This document shows, piece by piece, positions 1 through 9,124 of a stretch of 64,000 nt of DNA; within the stretch, counting starts at the first letter, position 1; each line of letters begins with the position of its first letter. The stretch covers positions 51,303 to 115,302 of the forward strand of contig JAHHGZ010000027.1 of the NCBI GenBank assembly GCA_019359595.1, given 5' to 3'. Below the pieces are notes generated by a model, which was given only the letters and a program-made list of their open reading frames with translations, had not been told where the DNA came from and did no database searches. Source of the stretch: Cyanomargarita calcarea GSE-NOS-MK-12-04C. GTDB taxonomy: Bacteria > Cyanobacteriota > Cyanobacteriia > Cyanobacteriales > Nostocaceae. The translations under genes were made by a program, and so were the position numbers.

Positions 1-4
1 CCCC

Positions 5-65
5 CTTGCCAAGGGGGGACTACAGGGGGGTCTTGATTATGTGCATCTTCATACAGAATTGGTAT
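5..65. repeat. 61-bp dispersed repeat, copy 1
   Basis: This stretch is identical over 61 bases, in inverted orientation, to 48581-48641 between the two invertase genes. Both copies go on into C/G-rich palindromic sequence. Here the repeat supplies the last codons and the stop of the DUF433 gene, so it appears to have inserted into that gene. The window edge cuts off whatever lies to the left. Confidence 0.85.
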
Positions 66-289
66 AAGTCGGCTTCACTATACCCAATTCGACGGGCCTC
101 TACAAGTCCCCAAACGGTAATCCGAGTTCCAGTAATACAGGCACTGCCACCACAAACATCAGGTGTTTTCTCGATACCGCGTCCCAGTGTAATTTTACCC
201 TGAGATAGGAGTTGAATTACTTGCGCTTTTTCGTCATCCGAGAGTGCCAGAAGTTGAGCCTCTAATTCTTTCAGCGTCATGGCAAACAA
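20..289 (-). pseudogene. DUF433 family protein, C-terminus replaced by repeat
   Basis: The first ~75 residues are typical DUF433: a helical start (LKELEAQLLALSDDEKAQ), then RGIEKTPDVCGGSACITGTR and the segment ending GYSEADLYQ. DUF433 proteins are small, often antitoxin-like, DNA-binding-type proteins found beside PIN or DUF5615 toxins. Family members continue after this point with a helix rich in Ala and Leu. Here the frame instead runs into the dispersed repeat and ends with residues (FCMKMHIIKTPL) that the repeat encodes. It sits 21 bp downstream of the Hsp70-like gene on the same strand. No toxin partner is visible; one may lie left of the window. It is probably non-functional, though a short product could still be made. 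Confidence 0.7.
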
Positions 290-310
290 AGAAAAGGACT
301 ACTGACTATT

Positions 311-2233
311 CTACTGAATCAAAATAATTGCTTCTTGAACCTTGGTGGAAAGGGCTTGTTGCAACCCTAGTCCAACTTTTGCAATTAGTTGGTCAAAAGC
401 CTCTTGATTCGCTGTCAGTTGCTCTCGAAGAACTTTCTCTACCTCAGGCTTTATTTGCTCGCATACATCCTCAATTTTTTGGTCGCTCAAAAAACTAGAA
501 CGCATCCAACTGGGGACATCCACGTTTGTTTTGATTGCCTCTTTGACAGTCTTGCGATTTAACTCCATTCCTGCTGCCATCACCGAAGCCCCATATACTA
601 GTACAATCGGCCAAATGAAGTGTCCGGTTAGTATCAGAGTGGTAATGCTAGCAAGAGTGGCTCCACCAATTAATACATTGATGATAAATGCCACTGTGTC
701 ACCAAGGATAGCATCTCCAATTCGCAGTTCTGGGTTGACAAAAGCCGGGTCAATGGTATCCTCAAACCTTAAACTGCTTCTAGGTATCTGATACTTGCGG
801 CATATTGGGTCAGTTTTTGCACCTAACTCCGGTTGGATTTTATTGTTAAACCAACTGATGCATTTCTGATTGATTATCTCTTGAGAGCGATCGCTTCTGA
901 ACCACTGCTCTGCTTGACCCTTCATAGCGACTTCTAAATCGGCTAAAGTTCGTATTTTGTTTTTTTGCCACTGTTCTAAACCAGGTTTGACTGCGTTTTC
1001 AATCAAATTCTCTGCTAAAGGCTGAGTTAATGATTCGATTAACTCCGGAATATGCTGAGAAATCAACTCTTTGAGAAACTTTTCATCAAACAGTTTGTTA
1101 ACTTCTTCTTTGAAGGCAGTAGCACGCAAATCCCATCGACCGACTCGTGCCAAACCCAATGCAATACACCGTTCCGGTTCTGGATCTGGTCGAATTTGTG
1201 TTTCTGGTTCGCTAAAGATTTCCTCGCAAATAAAGCGTGTAAAGTTCATGCGGGATGCACCACCAGTCATCAGCAAAAGTTTCGGTACAATGCTCTGTTT
1301 GTCAAGCTTTTGTTTCGCCTCAATTATAGCTTCTCGAAATGATTTTATCCAACTATGAAGCCTCAGTTCGGGCAACTGTTGATTTAATATTTCCTCCATA
1401 ATTAATTTGTTAACTTGAGGGATAAAATAAATTTGTTCGTTGATAGACTCGAAGCCACGGGCAAAGGATTGAGAATCGCTATATAGCTGCTCATTAGAAA
1501 AGTAATCTTCTTTCGCTTTGCGACAAGCAAGTTCACAACGAGCTTGATGATGTGGGTATTCTTGAAATACTTTTTTTAGTAAAGATGATTGCTCGTGTTC
1601 TGCGAGTGTGCGAGCAAAAATAGCTTTATCAATTAAAGATGCTCCTAGGGCATTACTCCCGAAATCTATCGGGATTTCATGTAAGCTCTTAACTAGGGTA
1701 AAATCTGTAGTTGAAGAGCCAATATCAATAATTAACACTTCAGATTTCAGTTGGTTATACTCCAGTTTGCCAGCTTCCTTCGCTTGCAGGAAAGCAGCCC
1801 GTGATTCCGGCACAACATTTAGTTTGGGAATGCCAGCTTCTTGAAGTAGCTTTTGATATTCCTCCCGTTCTAGGGTAGACCATCCGGAAGGACAACCAAC
1901 ATAAAAGTAGCTATTTTCCCCACCTTCAATCTGTCTGCTTTCCTTCAGTTGGCGGTAATATGTTGCCAAAAAAGTGCTAATTGTTTCTTTGTAATTTGGA
2001 TCGTTATTTGGTTTTTGTTTAAAAGCTATTTTCAACTGCGTAACCCCAGCTTGAATTAATGCTTGTTCCCCGACAAGATAACCAAGTTTGGGATGCCAAC
2101 CGAGAGCCGTAATTTGGTTCTTCTTATTATTAATCTCAAGCATTTGAGGGGGTTCAATGCTCTCCACTATCGCTTTAGCTACGGCTGTTTCACCATGCCC
2201 CAAATCGAAGCCGATTGTTTCTAAAATAGACAT
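311..2233 (-). CDS. Hsp70/actin-fold ATPase with C-terminal membrane segment
   Basis: This is a 640-residue protein of the Hsp70/actin ATPase superfamily. Visible nucleotide-binding motifs are IGFDLGHGET near residue 7 (phosphate 1), DIGSSTTD at 170-177 (phosphate 2) and TGGASR at 323-328 (adenosine). Compared with DnaK, the ATPase half is shortened, and the normal substrate-binding beta domain is not recognisable. Instead there is a mainly helical region, then a hydrophobic hairpin at roughly 508-555, then about 85 polar helical residues. The protein is therefore probably anchored in a membrane with the ATPase in the cytoplasm. The gene just upstream encodes a coiled-coil membrane protein with a GrpE-like end (2371-3375), so the two may be an ATPase and its exchange factor. 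The substrate is unknown. It is not DnaK or MreB. Confidence 0.7.
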   Translation of the reverse strand: MSILETIGFDLGHGETAVAKAIVESIEPPQMLEINNKKNQITALGWHPKLGYLVGEQALIQAGVTQLKIAFKQKPNNDPNYKETISTFLATYYRQLKESRQIEGGENSYFYVGCPSGWSTLEREEYQKLLQEAGIPKLNVVPESRAAFLQAKEAGKLEYNQLKSEVLIIDIGSSTTDFTLVKSLHEIPIDFGSNALGASLIDKAIFARTLAEHEQSSLLKKVFQEYPHHQARCELACRKAKEDYFSNEQLYSDSQSFARGFESINEQIYFIPQVNKLIMEEILNQQLPELRLHSWIKSFREAIIEAKQKLDKQSIVPKLLLMTGGASRMNFTRFICEEIFSEPETQIRPDPEPERCIALGLARVGRWDLRATAFKEEVNKLFDEKFLKELISQHIPELIESLTQPLAENLIENAVKPGLEQWQKNKIRTLADLEVAMKGQAEQWFRSDRSQEIINQKCISWFNNKIQPELGAKTDPICRKYQIPRSSLRFEDTIDPAFVNPELRIGDAILGDTVAFIINVLIGGATLASITTLILTGHFIWPIVLVYGASVMAAGMELNRKTVKEAIKTNVDVPSWMRSSFLSDQKIEDVCEQIKPEVEKVLREQLTANQEAFDQLIAKVGLGLQQALSTKVQEAIILIQ

Positions 2234-2268
2234 AATTTTACCGTTTTTTTTAATTCGGGACTTGGGGG

Positions 2269-2367
2269 TTTAATACCCCGACTTAAGAAGGGTCGTCCGT
2301 TTTGAGTTGGGGTCTGAATCCACACCTCAAAACCTCTTCCTTCTTCCTTCTTTCTTCTTCCTTCATT
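2269..2367. repeat. Dispersed repeat with CTTCCTT units, copy 1
   Basis: About 100 bp share order and sequence with 6880-6978 in the kdp operon: a start like TTTAATACCCCGAC, the block CCGTTTTGAGTTGGGGTC, then CTCAAAACC, then a run of CTTCCTT heptamers. It fills the gap between the GrpE-like and Hsp70-like genes. Confidence 0.75.
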
Positions 2368-2370
2368 CAT

Positions 2371-3375
2371 TCAATCTTTAGCTTCGGAATATGCAGGCTC
2401 AATTACCCGACCGCGTTTCAGCAAGCGATCGCCCTTTAATAATGCCGGAGTTATGGTAACGTAATCCTGGGTATCAGGGTCGATACTTGGCTCAAAGTCA
2501 AAATACTCGCGATAACTATCAGGGTTTTTCGGTTGGTAAATTTGAGTGCGAATCCCCTGCTCCATCAAAATCTGTGGCAGAAGTTTCACTAGTGCTTGAG
2601 CCATTTGGGGTTTATCCAGAAATGATGCCCCCATCAGCCTTTGCAGAAAATTTAATAGCTCTGGCTGTTCTTCTATACCAACATCATCTTTATGTTTGCT
2701 CCGTTCTTCAATCGCAACTGCGAGGTCGATAGTATTAAGAGCATCGGCAAGGTTATCTAGAAAAACTCTGCTATCAACCCCTAGAACTGGTTGAGGTGAT
2801 TTTAATAACTCATGCTCAATAGGATTGTTTTCCTGTTCTTTGTCGAGTTTAAGCACTTCCAATCCGAAAAGCACAAGGGTTAGCAAGATACCCATCCATG
2901 CGCTTGGAGTCGTTTTAGTATATGAGAACAACGAAGCTAAAATACCTATACCTAGGAGTCCTTGGAGAAGTTTCAGGATTAACCTTTTAGGGAAATTTCG
3001 ATCTTGGTGAGTAATTTGTTTTTTTTCTAGTTTTACTACTTCAGTCTGTTTAGCCGCAGCAAGAGTACCGATAGATTGCCGCAACGTATCCAGGAAAATC
3101 GAAGCCAAACGTATTTGACCCACATTTAGCTGGCCAATGTAAATTCTTTCAAGATTATCGAGTTTGGTCTGAACTAACTTGACTACCTGCTCAATGCTGG
3201 TTGTGTTATCAATCTCTGTCTGCAGATGGTTGCGTTCTTCGTTTAAAAGTGTAGATAGTGTTTTCACCACATTGACCAAGACTTTGACGTTACTAATTAT
3301 AATTATTGATAACTTGCTGAAAATAAAAAACCACCTTAGGATGCAGTGCGATAAACCTTCGGTTCGGCGTTGCAT
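2371..3375 (-). CDS. GrpE-like coiled-coil membrane protein, partner of the Hsp70-like ATPase
   Basis: No family is recognised with certainty. The protein begins with a long amphipathic coiled coil (about residues 38-120), then has two hydrophobic helices (about 130-175), then a soluble part of ~150 residues. Its C-terminus (LLKGDRLLKRGRVIEPA) resembles the end of GrpE, which typically reads like LxxGYxLxxRVIRPAxV. GrpE likewise has a coiled coil followed by a small C-terminal beta domain and drives nucleotide exchange on DnaK. Lying directly upstream of an Hsp70-like gene, a role as its membrane-bound exchange factor is a reasonable inference. The start is uncertain: the first ~12 codons fall in a palindromic repeat (3334-3392), so a GTG or TTG near 3267-3280 may be the real start. 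Confidence 0.55.
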   Translation of the reverse strand: MQRRTEGLSHCILRWFFIFSKLSIIIISNVKVLVNVVKTLSTLLNEERNHLQTEIDNTTSIEQVVKLVQTKLDNLERIYIGQLNVGQIRLASIFLDTLRQSIGTLAAAKQTEVVKLEKKQITHQDRNFPKRLILKLLQGLLGIGILASLFSYTKTTPSAWMGILLTLVLFGLEVLKLDKEQENNPIEHELLKSPQPVLGVDSRVFLDNLADALNTIDLAVAIEERSKHKDDVGIEEQPELLNFLQRLMGASFLDKPQMAQALVKLLPQILMEQGIRTQIYQPKNPDSYREYFDFEPSIDPDTQDYVTITPALLKGDRLLKRGRVIEPAYSEAKD

Positions 3376-3392
3376 CCGTATCGCTCTAAGGC
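3334..3392. repeat. Small imperfect palindromic repeat
   Basis: The outer arms CCTTAG/CTAAGG and the inner arms ATGCA/TGCAT with GCGATA/TATCGC face each other around a short CCTTCGGTTCGG loop. It covers the apparent N-terminus of the GrpE-like gene, which makes the long start suspect. Confidence 0.6.
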
Positions 3393-3494
3393 AGGGTTAG
3401 AAGTAAAACTAAAGAGACATCCTTACGAAAATAATTGCGTTAACAATGTAGTTAAAGTCATCAGGTCTTTTAACTAGAAATTAGGAAGGTACAG

Positions 3495-4433
3495 ATGACT
3501 AGTGACCATTCATTACTTATCGTTGCTCCAGATAGCAATGTCACTCCAACCGATAAGATTTTGGAATCGCTACTTGAGGAGTTGCTGGTTCCTCAAGATT
3601 TTCAGGGATGGGGTGGAAAACTAAAAGCAAGAGGCATTTCTATGCTTAATGCATACAATCCCCTCCATATGATAGATAAAATCCAGGGAAAAGAGCTAAA
3701 ACCATCTGAAAGAGCTATATATTTAGACACTATGAAGCCTCTCTTGCTCTATTTGATGCGACGACTCTATCAGGTTGATTTACCGAGAATGATGCCTGAG
3801 GCTTTGGTAGTATCTCCAGATGATAAACGTTTGAGAGACTTCCAGTGTAGTGACGATCATTTCCTATCAAACGTAGTTTATGTCAGACATCCTGCTGCTT
3901 CCACCTATTTTCTGAGGGTCGCAGAGTTTCACGAAAAACTTCTGGATGAAAAAAGAAGTGAATTCCTTCAGCTACTAACCAGTCTAGGGGCAAAAAGAAT
4001 CAACTTAATTGACAAAAATCAGCAGGGCAAGAGTGGTAGTACGAGTGCAAAAATCGACGATCCAACAAGTATAGCTGACGTTAAGGCTGAGGCTAAAATG
4101 GAGCATATTTTTTCTTCAGAGCTAAAAGTTGATGGAGAATTTGACCTTCCAACAATTCCTCCAAGGGTTCCAGATGGTTTGAAATGGCTGAAGAAGGAAA
4201 GTTCGTGGCAGACAATAGTACATGGAAGACAAAATGGAAATTGGATGAAAAAGTATAATGTCAGTTTTACCTATACTCAGAACTTTGGCATTACATCTAA
4301 TGTTGTTGCTAAGTTAGAAGGTTTTGGAGTGAGTATAGGTGGTAATTTTTCTAATATGAAAACAATTGAGCAAGAGTACTTTGTGGAATTTTACTCACCC
4401 GAGGACTATGAAAATAAACGAAGATGGAAATAA
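3495..4433 (+). CDS. Protein of unknown function, divergent from the Hsp70/GrpE-like pair
   Basis: I do not recognise this 312-residue protein. It begins with ATG after a good ribosome site (AGGAAGG, ~6 bases upstream). It has no signal peptide or membrane helix. The first two thirds are mixed helical and contain LEELLVPQDFQGWGGK and LLLYLMRRLYQVDLPRMM. The last ~75 residues look beta-rich and amphipathic, with alternating pattern (NVSFTYTQNFGITSNV, GFGVSIGGNF). It is divergently transcribed from the GrpE-like gene with ~120 bp between them, so a shared control region is possible. Codon use and A+T content look slightly more A/T-rich than the kdp genes next door. Real coding potential is likely from the length and the ribosome site. 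Confidence 0.6.
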   Translation: MTSDHSLLIVAPDSNVTPTDKILESLLEELLVPQDFQGWGGKLKARGISMLNAYNPLHMIDKIQGKELKPSERAIYLDTMKPLLLYLMRRLYQVDLPRMMPEALVVSPDDKRLRDFQCSDDHFLSNVVYVRHPAASTYFLRVAEFHEKLLDEKRSEFLQLLTSLGAKRINLIDKNQQGKSGSTSAKIDDPTSIADVKAEAKMEHIFSSELKVDGEFDLPTIPPRVPDGLKWLKKESSWQTIVHGRQNGNWMKKYNVSFTYTQNFGITSNVVAKLEGFGVSIGGNFSNMKTIEQEYFVEFYSPEDYENKRRWK

Positions 4434-4553
4434 GGATGAAGCTGACTCATGGGCATAGGAAAGCTGTAAACACCTCCACGTGCCGCAAGGTTATTGTCGT
4501 TTTGTTGCAAAATATAAACAGGGGAAGTCAGATTTTTATTGGGATAGTCCCCC

Positions 4554-5699
4554 TTATTCTTCACTAAGTCCTCCAGTTAAGACATTTTTCTTATCAGTAG
4601 AAATGATATGCAAATCGACATTTTTGAGCAACCTAACCAATTTTTGAGTTAAAGACCCTTTGAGGAGAATTTTCCAACGCGATCGCTGACTTTCACCAAT
4701 GACTATCTGAGTAATCCGATATTTTTCTGCAACTTCTGCGATCGCCTTGGCTATATTATTGCTATTGACACGCATGAAAGTACCTTCAAATTCTTTGCAA
4801 AGTTTTTCACAGGTATCTATATGCAGGCTTTCTTCTTTGCTGAGGAAACGGTCTGGATCGGCGATAAATACGGTAAAAAGTGGAGCATTCATGTAACCAG
4901 CAATCCGTGCCCCCCGACGTAACAACTGGATTGAGTTGGGATAAGTTGATACACAAACCAAAACCCGTTCGCGAATATTACAGACTGCTCCGTTGGCAAT
5001 GTCACCATTTGAAAAGGCTATACCTAGCCCTCTGGCATCTTCTTCTATATTGTCTGCTACTTCCCGCAGTGCCAATTCCCGCAAAGCAATCAAATTGCGA
5101 CGTTGGAAAAAGTTAGATAGGGATTGATCAATTTTTTCTGGGGCGTAAATCTTACCTTCGCGCAATCTTTCTTGTAGGGTTTCTGGGGTAACATCGACTA
5201 CTACCACTTCATCCGCTTCTTCTAGGATGCGGTCAGGAACTCGCTCCCGCACTACTACCCCTGTAATCCTGACTACCAAGTCGTTCAAGCTCTCCAAATG
5301 CTGAATATTCATTGTGGAGTAAACATCAATACCGTTCTCCAAAATGAATTCCACATCTTGGTAACGTTTTTCTCGTAGGGAGCCGGGGACATTGGTATGT
5401 GCCAATTCATCGATTAACGCCAACTGAGGCGATCGCGCAACAATTGCTAGAGTATCCATTTCCGTCAGAAGAAGACCAGCCCGAGGAATTTCCTTGCGGG
5501 GTATTATATCCAACCCTTCCGCTTTTTGTGCCGTTTCCTTGCGTCCGTGGGTTTCCAAAAGCCCAACAACAACATCAAGACCTTCCTCTTTGAGTCTGTG
5601 GGCTTCTTCCAACATTTTGTAGGTTTTACCCACCCCAGGAGACATACCGATAAAAATTTTGTGTTTACCCCGTCGTGCCGGACGAATTGAAGAGTTCAC
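4554..5699 (-). CDS. kdpD: Short KdpD (sensor N-terminus only: KdpD + USP domains, no kinase)
   Basis: These 381 residues match only the cytoplasmic N-terminal part of KdpD. The KdpD domain has a Walker A site (GMSPGVGKTYKM, residues 18-29) and a Walker B-like LALIDELAHTN. A universal-stress-protein domain follows (VLVCVSTYPNS onward, with IVIGESQRSRW). The four membrane helices and the histidine kinase core of E. coli KdpD are absent, and the stop is clean. This short form is known from Anabaena, where the gene ends a kdpABGCD operon as it does here. It lies 108 bp after kdpC, across an STRR. No kdpE or separate kinase is found nearby, so the signalling route is unknown. A role in sensing K+ or c-di-AMP through the USP domain is inferred from other KdpDs. 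Confidence 0.9.
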   Translation of the reverse strand: MNSSIRPARRGKHKIFIGMSPGVGKTYKMLEEAHRLKEEGLDVVVGLLETHGRKETAQKAEGLDIIPRKEIPRAGLLLTEMDTLAIVARSPQLALIDELAHTNVPGSLREKRYQDVEFILENGIDVYSTMNIQHLESLNDLVVRITGVVVRERVPDRILEEADEVVVVDVTPETLQERLREGKIYAPEKIDQSLSNFFQRRNLIALRELALREVADNIEEDARGLGIAFSNGDIANGAVCNIRERVLVCVSTYPNSIQLLRRGARIAGYMNAPLFTVFIADPDRFLSKEESLHIDTCEKLCKEFEGTFMRVNSNNIAKAIAEVAEKYRITQIVIGESQRSRWKILLKGSLTQKLVRLLKNVDLHIISTDKKNVLTGGLSEE

Positions 5700-5700
5700 G

Positions 5701-5806
5701 TTAGTTGTTGGTTATTGGTTATTGGTTATTGGTTATTGGTTATTGGTTATTGGTTATTGGTTGTTTACTCCTAACTCCTAACTCCTAACTCCTAACCACT
5801 AACCAT
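5701..5806. repeat. STRR heptamers (TTATTGG)n and (CTAACTC)n
   Basis: About six direct copies of the heptamer TTATTGG are followed by about four of CTAACTC. Heptanucleotide repeats of this kind are typical of heterocystous cyanobacteria. They fill the kdpC-kdpD gap. Confidence 0.9.
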
Positions 5807-5807
5807 T

Positions 5808-6410
5808 CTATTGATTTTGTTTGCGATTCTGCTCTTTAAGGTCAAGAGCATAATTTAATCTCAGAACATTGACTCCAGGCTCACCAAAAATGCCTAGAAA
5901 TCGACCATCAGTATACCTATCAATTAAAGGTTTAATTTCATCTGGCTGTACACTACGGGCACGAGCAACCCTGTCTAACTGTTCCTCTGCTGCTTCCACT
6001 GAAATATGGGGGTCTAAACCAGAACCAGAGGTATAGACTAAATCCGCTGGAGGTTTAATATTTTCATCTTTAAGGGTATTTGCCTGTTCAACAATTCTAC
6101 TTAACAAATCTGGATTGCTGGGAGCAAGATTGCTGGCACCAGATATACCAGTTGGCTTGGCTTGTTTGCCTTGGCTGTAACGAATTGTACTGGGACGACC
6201 ATGAAAATAACGGTCGGTTCTGAACTGTTGACCAATCAAAGTCGAACCAATTGGTTGTCCCTCAATATTTTGCATCATACTGCCCTTAGCCTGAAACGGA
6301 AACGCTACTTGACCCACTGCAAGTATTAGTAGTGGATAAACGATCGCCGTCAGCACCCAGAAAACCAGAGTCATGCGAATAGCTCTGGTTATGTTTCGCA
6401 CAATAGACAT
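5808..6410 (-). CDS. kdpC: K+-transporting ATPase subunit KdpC
   Basis: This 200-residue subunit stabilises the KdpA-KdpB pump. It has one N-terminal membrane helix (about residues 12-33) and a soluble domain with the family signatures SxLIGQQF (GSTLIGQQFRTDRYFHGRPS), ASNLAPSNPDL and GSGLDPHISVEAA. The C-terminal part includes VNVLRLNYALD. Its length is normal for the family. It lies between kdpG and kdpD on the same strand, so it is co-transcribed with them. The gap of 128 bp to kdpG contains no gene and a G/C-rich palindromic remnant. Confidence 0.97.
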   Translation of the reverse strand: MSIVRNITRAIRMTLVFWVLTAIVYPLLILAVGQVAFPFQAKGSMMQNIEGQPIGSTLIGQQFRTDRYFHGRPSTIRYSQGKQAKPTGISGASNLAPSNPDLLSRIVEQANTLKDENIKPPADLVYTSGSGLDPHISVEAAEEQLDRVARARSVQPDEIKPLIDRYTDGRFLGIFGEPGVNVLRLNYALDLKEQNRKQNQ

Positions 6411-6538
6411 TAGTAGCGTACCGTTTGAGAATCTTTGAAAATTTCTAAAAATCTTTAGCTAATTATAGTTATTTATTGACGCTTTTGCCCCCTGCCCCCA
6501 ATTCAAAGGGGGAAGGACATTTAGCAACATAAGTCCTA

Positions 6539-6817
6539 TTAATAACGCTCCGGTCGAAAAACAACATCAAACAAATAAACAACAAGCGCTAAAGTCACCA
6601 ACCCCAAACCACCAAGCGCATAAGCATAACGGGGTTCCAAATTGGCACCAGTCGCTGCATACACACAAGGTGCAACCAAAACATTCAGACACAACCCTAC
6701 AAAAATTACTAAAGGTAACCTTTGCCGACAGAATTCACCCCAAATAAAAGCTATCGCTTCCATTACATCCGCTAAAAACCCCACACTAACCATCCTTTGA
6801 AGAAAAGTCTTTTTCAT
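6539..6817 (-). CDS. kdpG: KdpF/KdpG-like small membrane subunit
   Basis: This 92-residue membrane protein stands where KdpF would be expected. Its C-terminal ~30 residues (a hydrophobic helix ending VYLFDVVFRPERY) match KdpF, whose short peptide also ends in a RPERF/Y motif. The N-terminal 60 residues add a second hydrophobic segment (LPLVIFVGLCLNVLVAPC). In Anabaena operons the gene in this place is called kdpG. It lies between kdpB and kdpC. The role, helping to assemble or stabilise the pump, is inferred from KdpF. I use kdpG for the position and am less sure of the name than of the family. Confidence 0.8.
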   Translation of the reverse strand: MKKTFLQRMVSVGFLADVMEAIAFIWGEFCRQRLPLVIFVGLCLNVLVAPCVYAATGANLEPRYAYALGGLGLVTLALVVYLFDVVFRPERY

Positions 6818-6879
6818 CTGCGTCCCTCAGCGTCCTACCCTACACAGAATGCGTACAGCGCATACTGTGGTTTGTTCTT

Positions 6880-6978
6880 TTTAATACCCCGACCTAATCG
6901 GGGTTGCCCGTTTTGAGTTGGGGTCCCAATGCCGATCTCAAAACCTTCTTCCTTCTTCCTTCTTCCTTCTTCCTTCAT
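6880..6978. repeat. Dispersed repeat with CTTCCTT units, copy 2
   Basis: This is the same element as 2269-2367, in the same orientation. It differs at scattered positions but keeps the CCGTTTTGAGTTGGGGTC core and the CTTCCTT tract. It fills most of the kdpB-kdpG gap. Confidence 0.75.
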
Positions 6979-7017
6979 TTTTTGACAATGAAGCAAGAAC
7001 TCTAATCCAAAATCGTA

Positions 7018-9123
7018 CTACGCCAAACCAACCGCCGTAATCAACAAATCAAGCAACTTAATCGCAATAAACGGTGCAACCACACCACCCAACCCATAAA
7101 TCAAAATATTCCTTTGCAACAACTGATTCGCCGTCAACGGACGAAACTTTACACCAGTCAAAGCCAAAGGAATTAAAGCGGGAATAATCAAAGCATTGTA
7201 AATTAGAGCCGACAACACCGCCGAATTCGTACTAGTCAACTTCATAATATTCAGACTTTGCAAATTCGCCGAAGCAAAAATCACCGGAATAATCGCAAAA
7301 TACTTAGCAATATCATTCGCAAGGGAAAACGTCGTCAATGCCCCCCGAGTAATCAACAACTGCTTACCAATCCCCACAATATCAATCAACTTCGTCGGGT
7401 CAGAATCCAAATCCACCATATTCGCAGCTTCTTTCGCCGCCTGAGTCCCTGTATTCATTGCTACCCCAACATTTGCTTGAGCCAACGCCGGCGCATCATT
7501 AGTACCATCCCCAGTCATTGCCACCAACTTACCTTCCGCCTGTTCCCGTTGAATCACCGCGATTTTATCTTCTGGTGTCGCTTCGGCAATAAAATCATCC
7601 ACCCCAGCTTCTCTAGCAATTACAGAAGCAGTAATTCCGTTATCTCCAGTTAACATAATCGTCCGCACACCCATGCGCCGCAACTGCTCAAAACGCTCCT
7701 TGATTCCCGGTTTCACAATATCCTTGAGATAGATAATGCCGTATAGGTCGCTATCCAAACAAACCGCTAGGGGCGTACCTCCCAACTCAGAAACTCGCTC
7801 GTATGCAGCATCCAACTCTGGCGTATCATTACCATTTCTGGAACGCACAAATCCCTTAATCGCATTCACCGCACCTTTACGCGCCTCACGCCCACCTGGT
7901 AAATTAGTACCACTCATCCGAGTTTTTGCCGAGAATTCCACACCCTCCGCCTGACTGCGGTCAAAATCTGCCTTTGCCCCTAATTTTTCCGCCAGTCGGA
8001 CAATCGATTTTCCCTCGGGTGTATCATCATACACACTTGCGACCAGAGCAACTTCGGCCATTTCTTCCATTGAGTGATTGTTAATCGGGATAAATTCCTC
8101 AGCCAAACGGTTACCCAAAGTAATCGTCCCGGTTTTATCTAATATTAGGGTGTTAACATCACCGCAGGCCTCTACTGCCCGTCCAGAAGTCGCAATCACG
8201 TTAAATTGGGCGACCCTATCCATTCCCGCAATCCCGATCGCACTCAACAATCCACCGATGGTTGTGGGAATTAGCGCCACCAACAAAGCAATCAAGACTG
8301 CTACACTCACCGGACTGTCTACATAGTAAGCCATTGAGGGCAACGTCACCACAACAAAGACAAACACCAAAGTCAGAACCGCTAACAACACAGTCAGAGC
8401 AATTTCATTCGGTGTTTTCGAGCGTTCTGCCCCTTCCACCAAGGCAATCATCCGGTCGATAAAGCCTTTGCCGGGGTCAGCAGTCACCCGGATAATTAAT
8501 TCATCCGAGATAATACGAGTACCACCTGTCACCGAACTCGCAACATCTGAGCCTGTTTCCTTCAGTACAGGTGCAGATTCCCCAGTAATCGCCGATTCGT
8601 CCACGCTGGCGACCCCCATTGTGACTTCCCCATCGGCGGGGATGACATCGCCAGCAACCACATATATATTATCCCCACGTTTCAGGCTGGTAGATGGGAC
8701 TTCACTAATTGACCCATCAAGTGCGAGTTTTTTGGCGGTTGTATCTGATTTGGTTGACCTTAGGGCATCAGCTTGCGCTTTACCTCGTCCTTCTGCTACG
8801 GCTTCGGCAAAGTTGGCAAACAGAACAGTAAAGAACAAAATTCCTGCAATCAAACCGTTGAATAGTCGCGGGTTTTTACCTGTGGCTGGGCCAAAAAAGT
8901 TGGGGTCAATTGTTACTACAAGAGTGATGAGAGTTCCAACCCAAACCAAAAACATCACTGGATTTTTGATTGCATTTTTGGGATTGAGCTTGACAAAAGC
9001 GTCTTTTATTGCTCTTTGGTAAAGTCCTTGGGTATTGACTTTAGTTTTATTGCCAGAACGGCGGCGATCGCCTGGACGAGAACGTCGGGGTTTTGGGGAG
9101 CTGTTATTTGCTGCTGAGTCCAT
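7018..9123 (-). CDS. kdpB: K+-transporting P-type ATPase catalytic subunit KdpB
   Basis: This is the energy-coupling subunit of the Kdp K+ pump, 701 residues. The phosphorylation motif DKTGT starts at residue 329, the actuator TGES is at 180-183, and the hinge/phosphatase motif [14 protein letters not shown] is present. Membrane helices flank them as in other KdpB proteins. The N-terminus carries a basic, disordered stretch of about 35 residues ([16 protein letters not shown]) before the first conserved region, as in other cyanobacterial KdpBs. It is the second gene of the operon, 105 bp after kdpA across an STRR that can fold into a hairpin. Expression under K+ limitation is known for the family; no operator was identified here. 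Confidence 0.98.
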   Translation of the reverse strand: MDSAANNSSPKPRRSRPGDRRRSGNKTKVNTQGLYQRAIKDAFVKLNPKNAIKNPVMFLVWVGTLITLVVTIDPNFFGPATGKNPRLFNGLIAGILFFTVLFANFAEAVAEGRGKAQADALRSTKSDTTAKKLALDGSISEVPSTSLKRGDNIYVVAGDVIPADGEVTMGVASVDESAITGESAPVLKETGSDVASSVTGGTRIISDELIIRVTADPGKGFIDRMIALVEGAERSKTPNEIALTVLLAVLTLVFVFVVVTLPSMAYYVDSPVSVAVLIALLVALIPTTIGGLLSAIGIAGMDRVAQFNVIATSGRAVEACGDVNTLILDKTGTITLGNRLAEEFIPINNHSMEEMAEVALVASVYDDTPEGKSIVRLAEKLGAKADFDRSQAEGVEFSAKTRMSGTNLPGGREARKGAVNAIKGFVRSRNGNDTPELDAAYERVSELGGTPLAVCLDSDLYGIIYLKDIVKPGIKERFEQLRRMGVRTIMLTGDNGITASVIAREAGVDDFIAEATPEDKIAVIQREQAEGKLVAMTGDGTNDAPALAQANVGVAMNTGTQAAKEAANMVDLDSDPTKLIDIVGIGKQLLITRGALTTFSLANDIAKYFAIIPVIFASANLQSLNIMKLTSTNSAVLSALIYNALIIPALIPLALTGVKFRPLTANQLLQRNILIYGLGGVVAPFIAIKLLDLLITAVGLA

Positions 9124-9124
9124 A

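Noticed and set aside
5701..5806. Possible CRISPR-like array
   Set aside because: The units are 7-bp tandem repeats without spacers, so it is STRR.
8468..9022. 184-codon antisense ORF inside kdpB
   Set aside because: It is a shadow of a well-conserved kdpB, with no recognisable protein.
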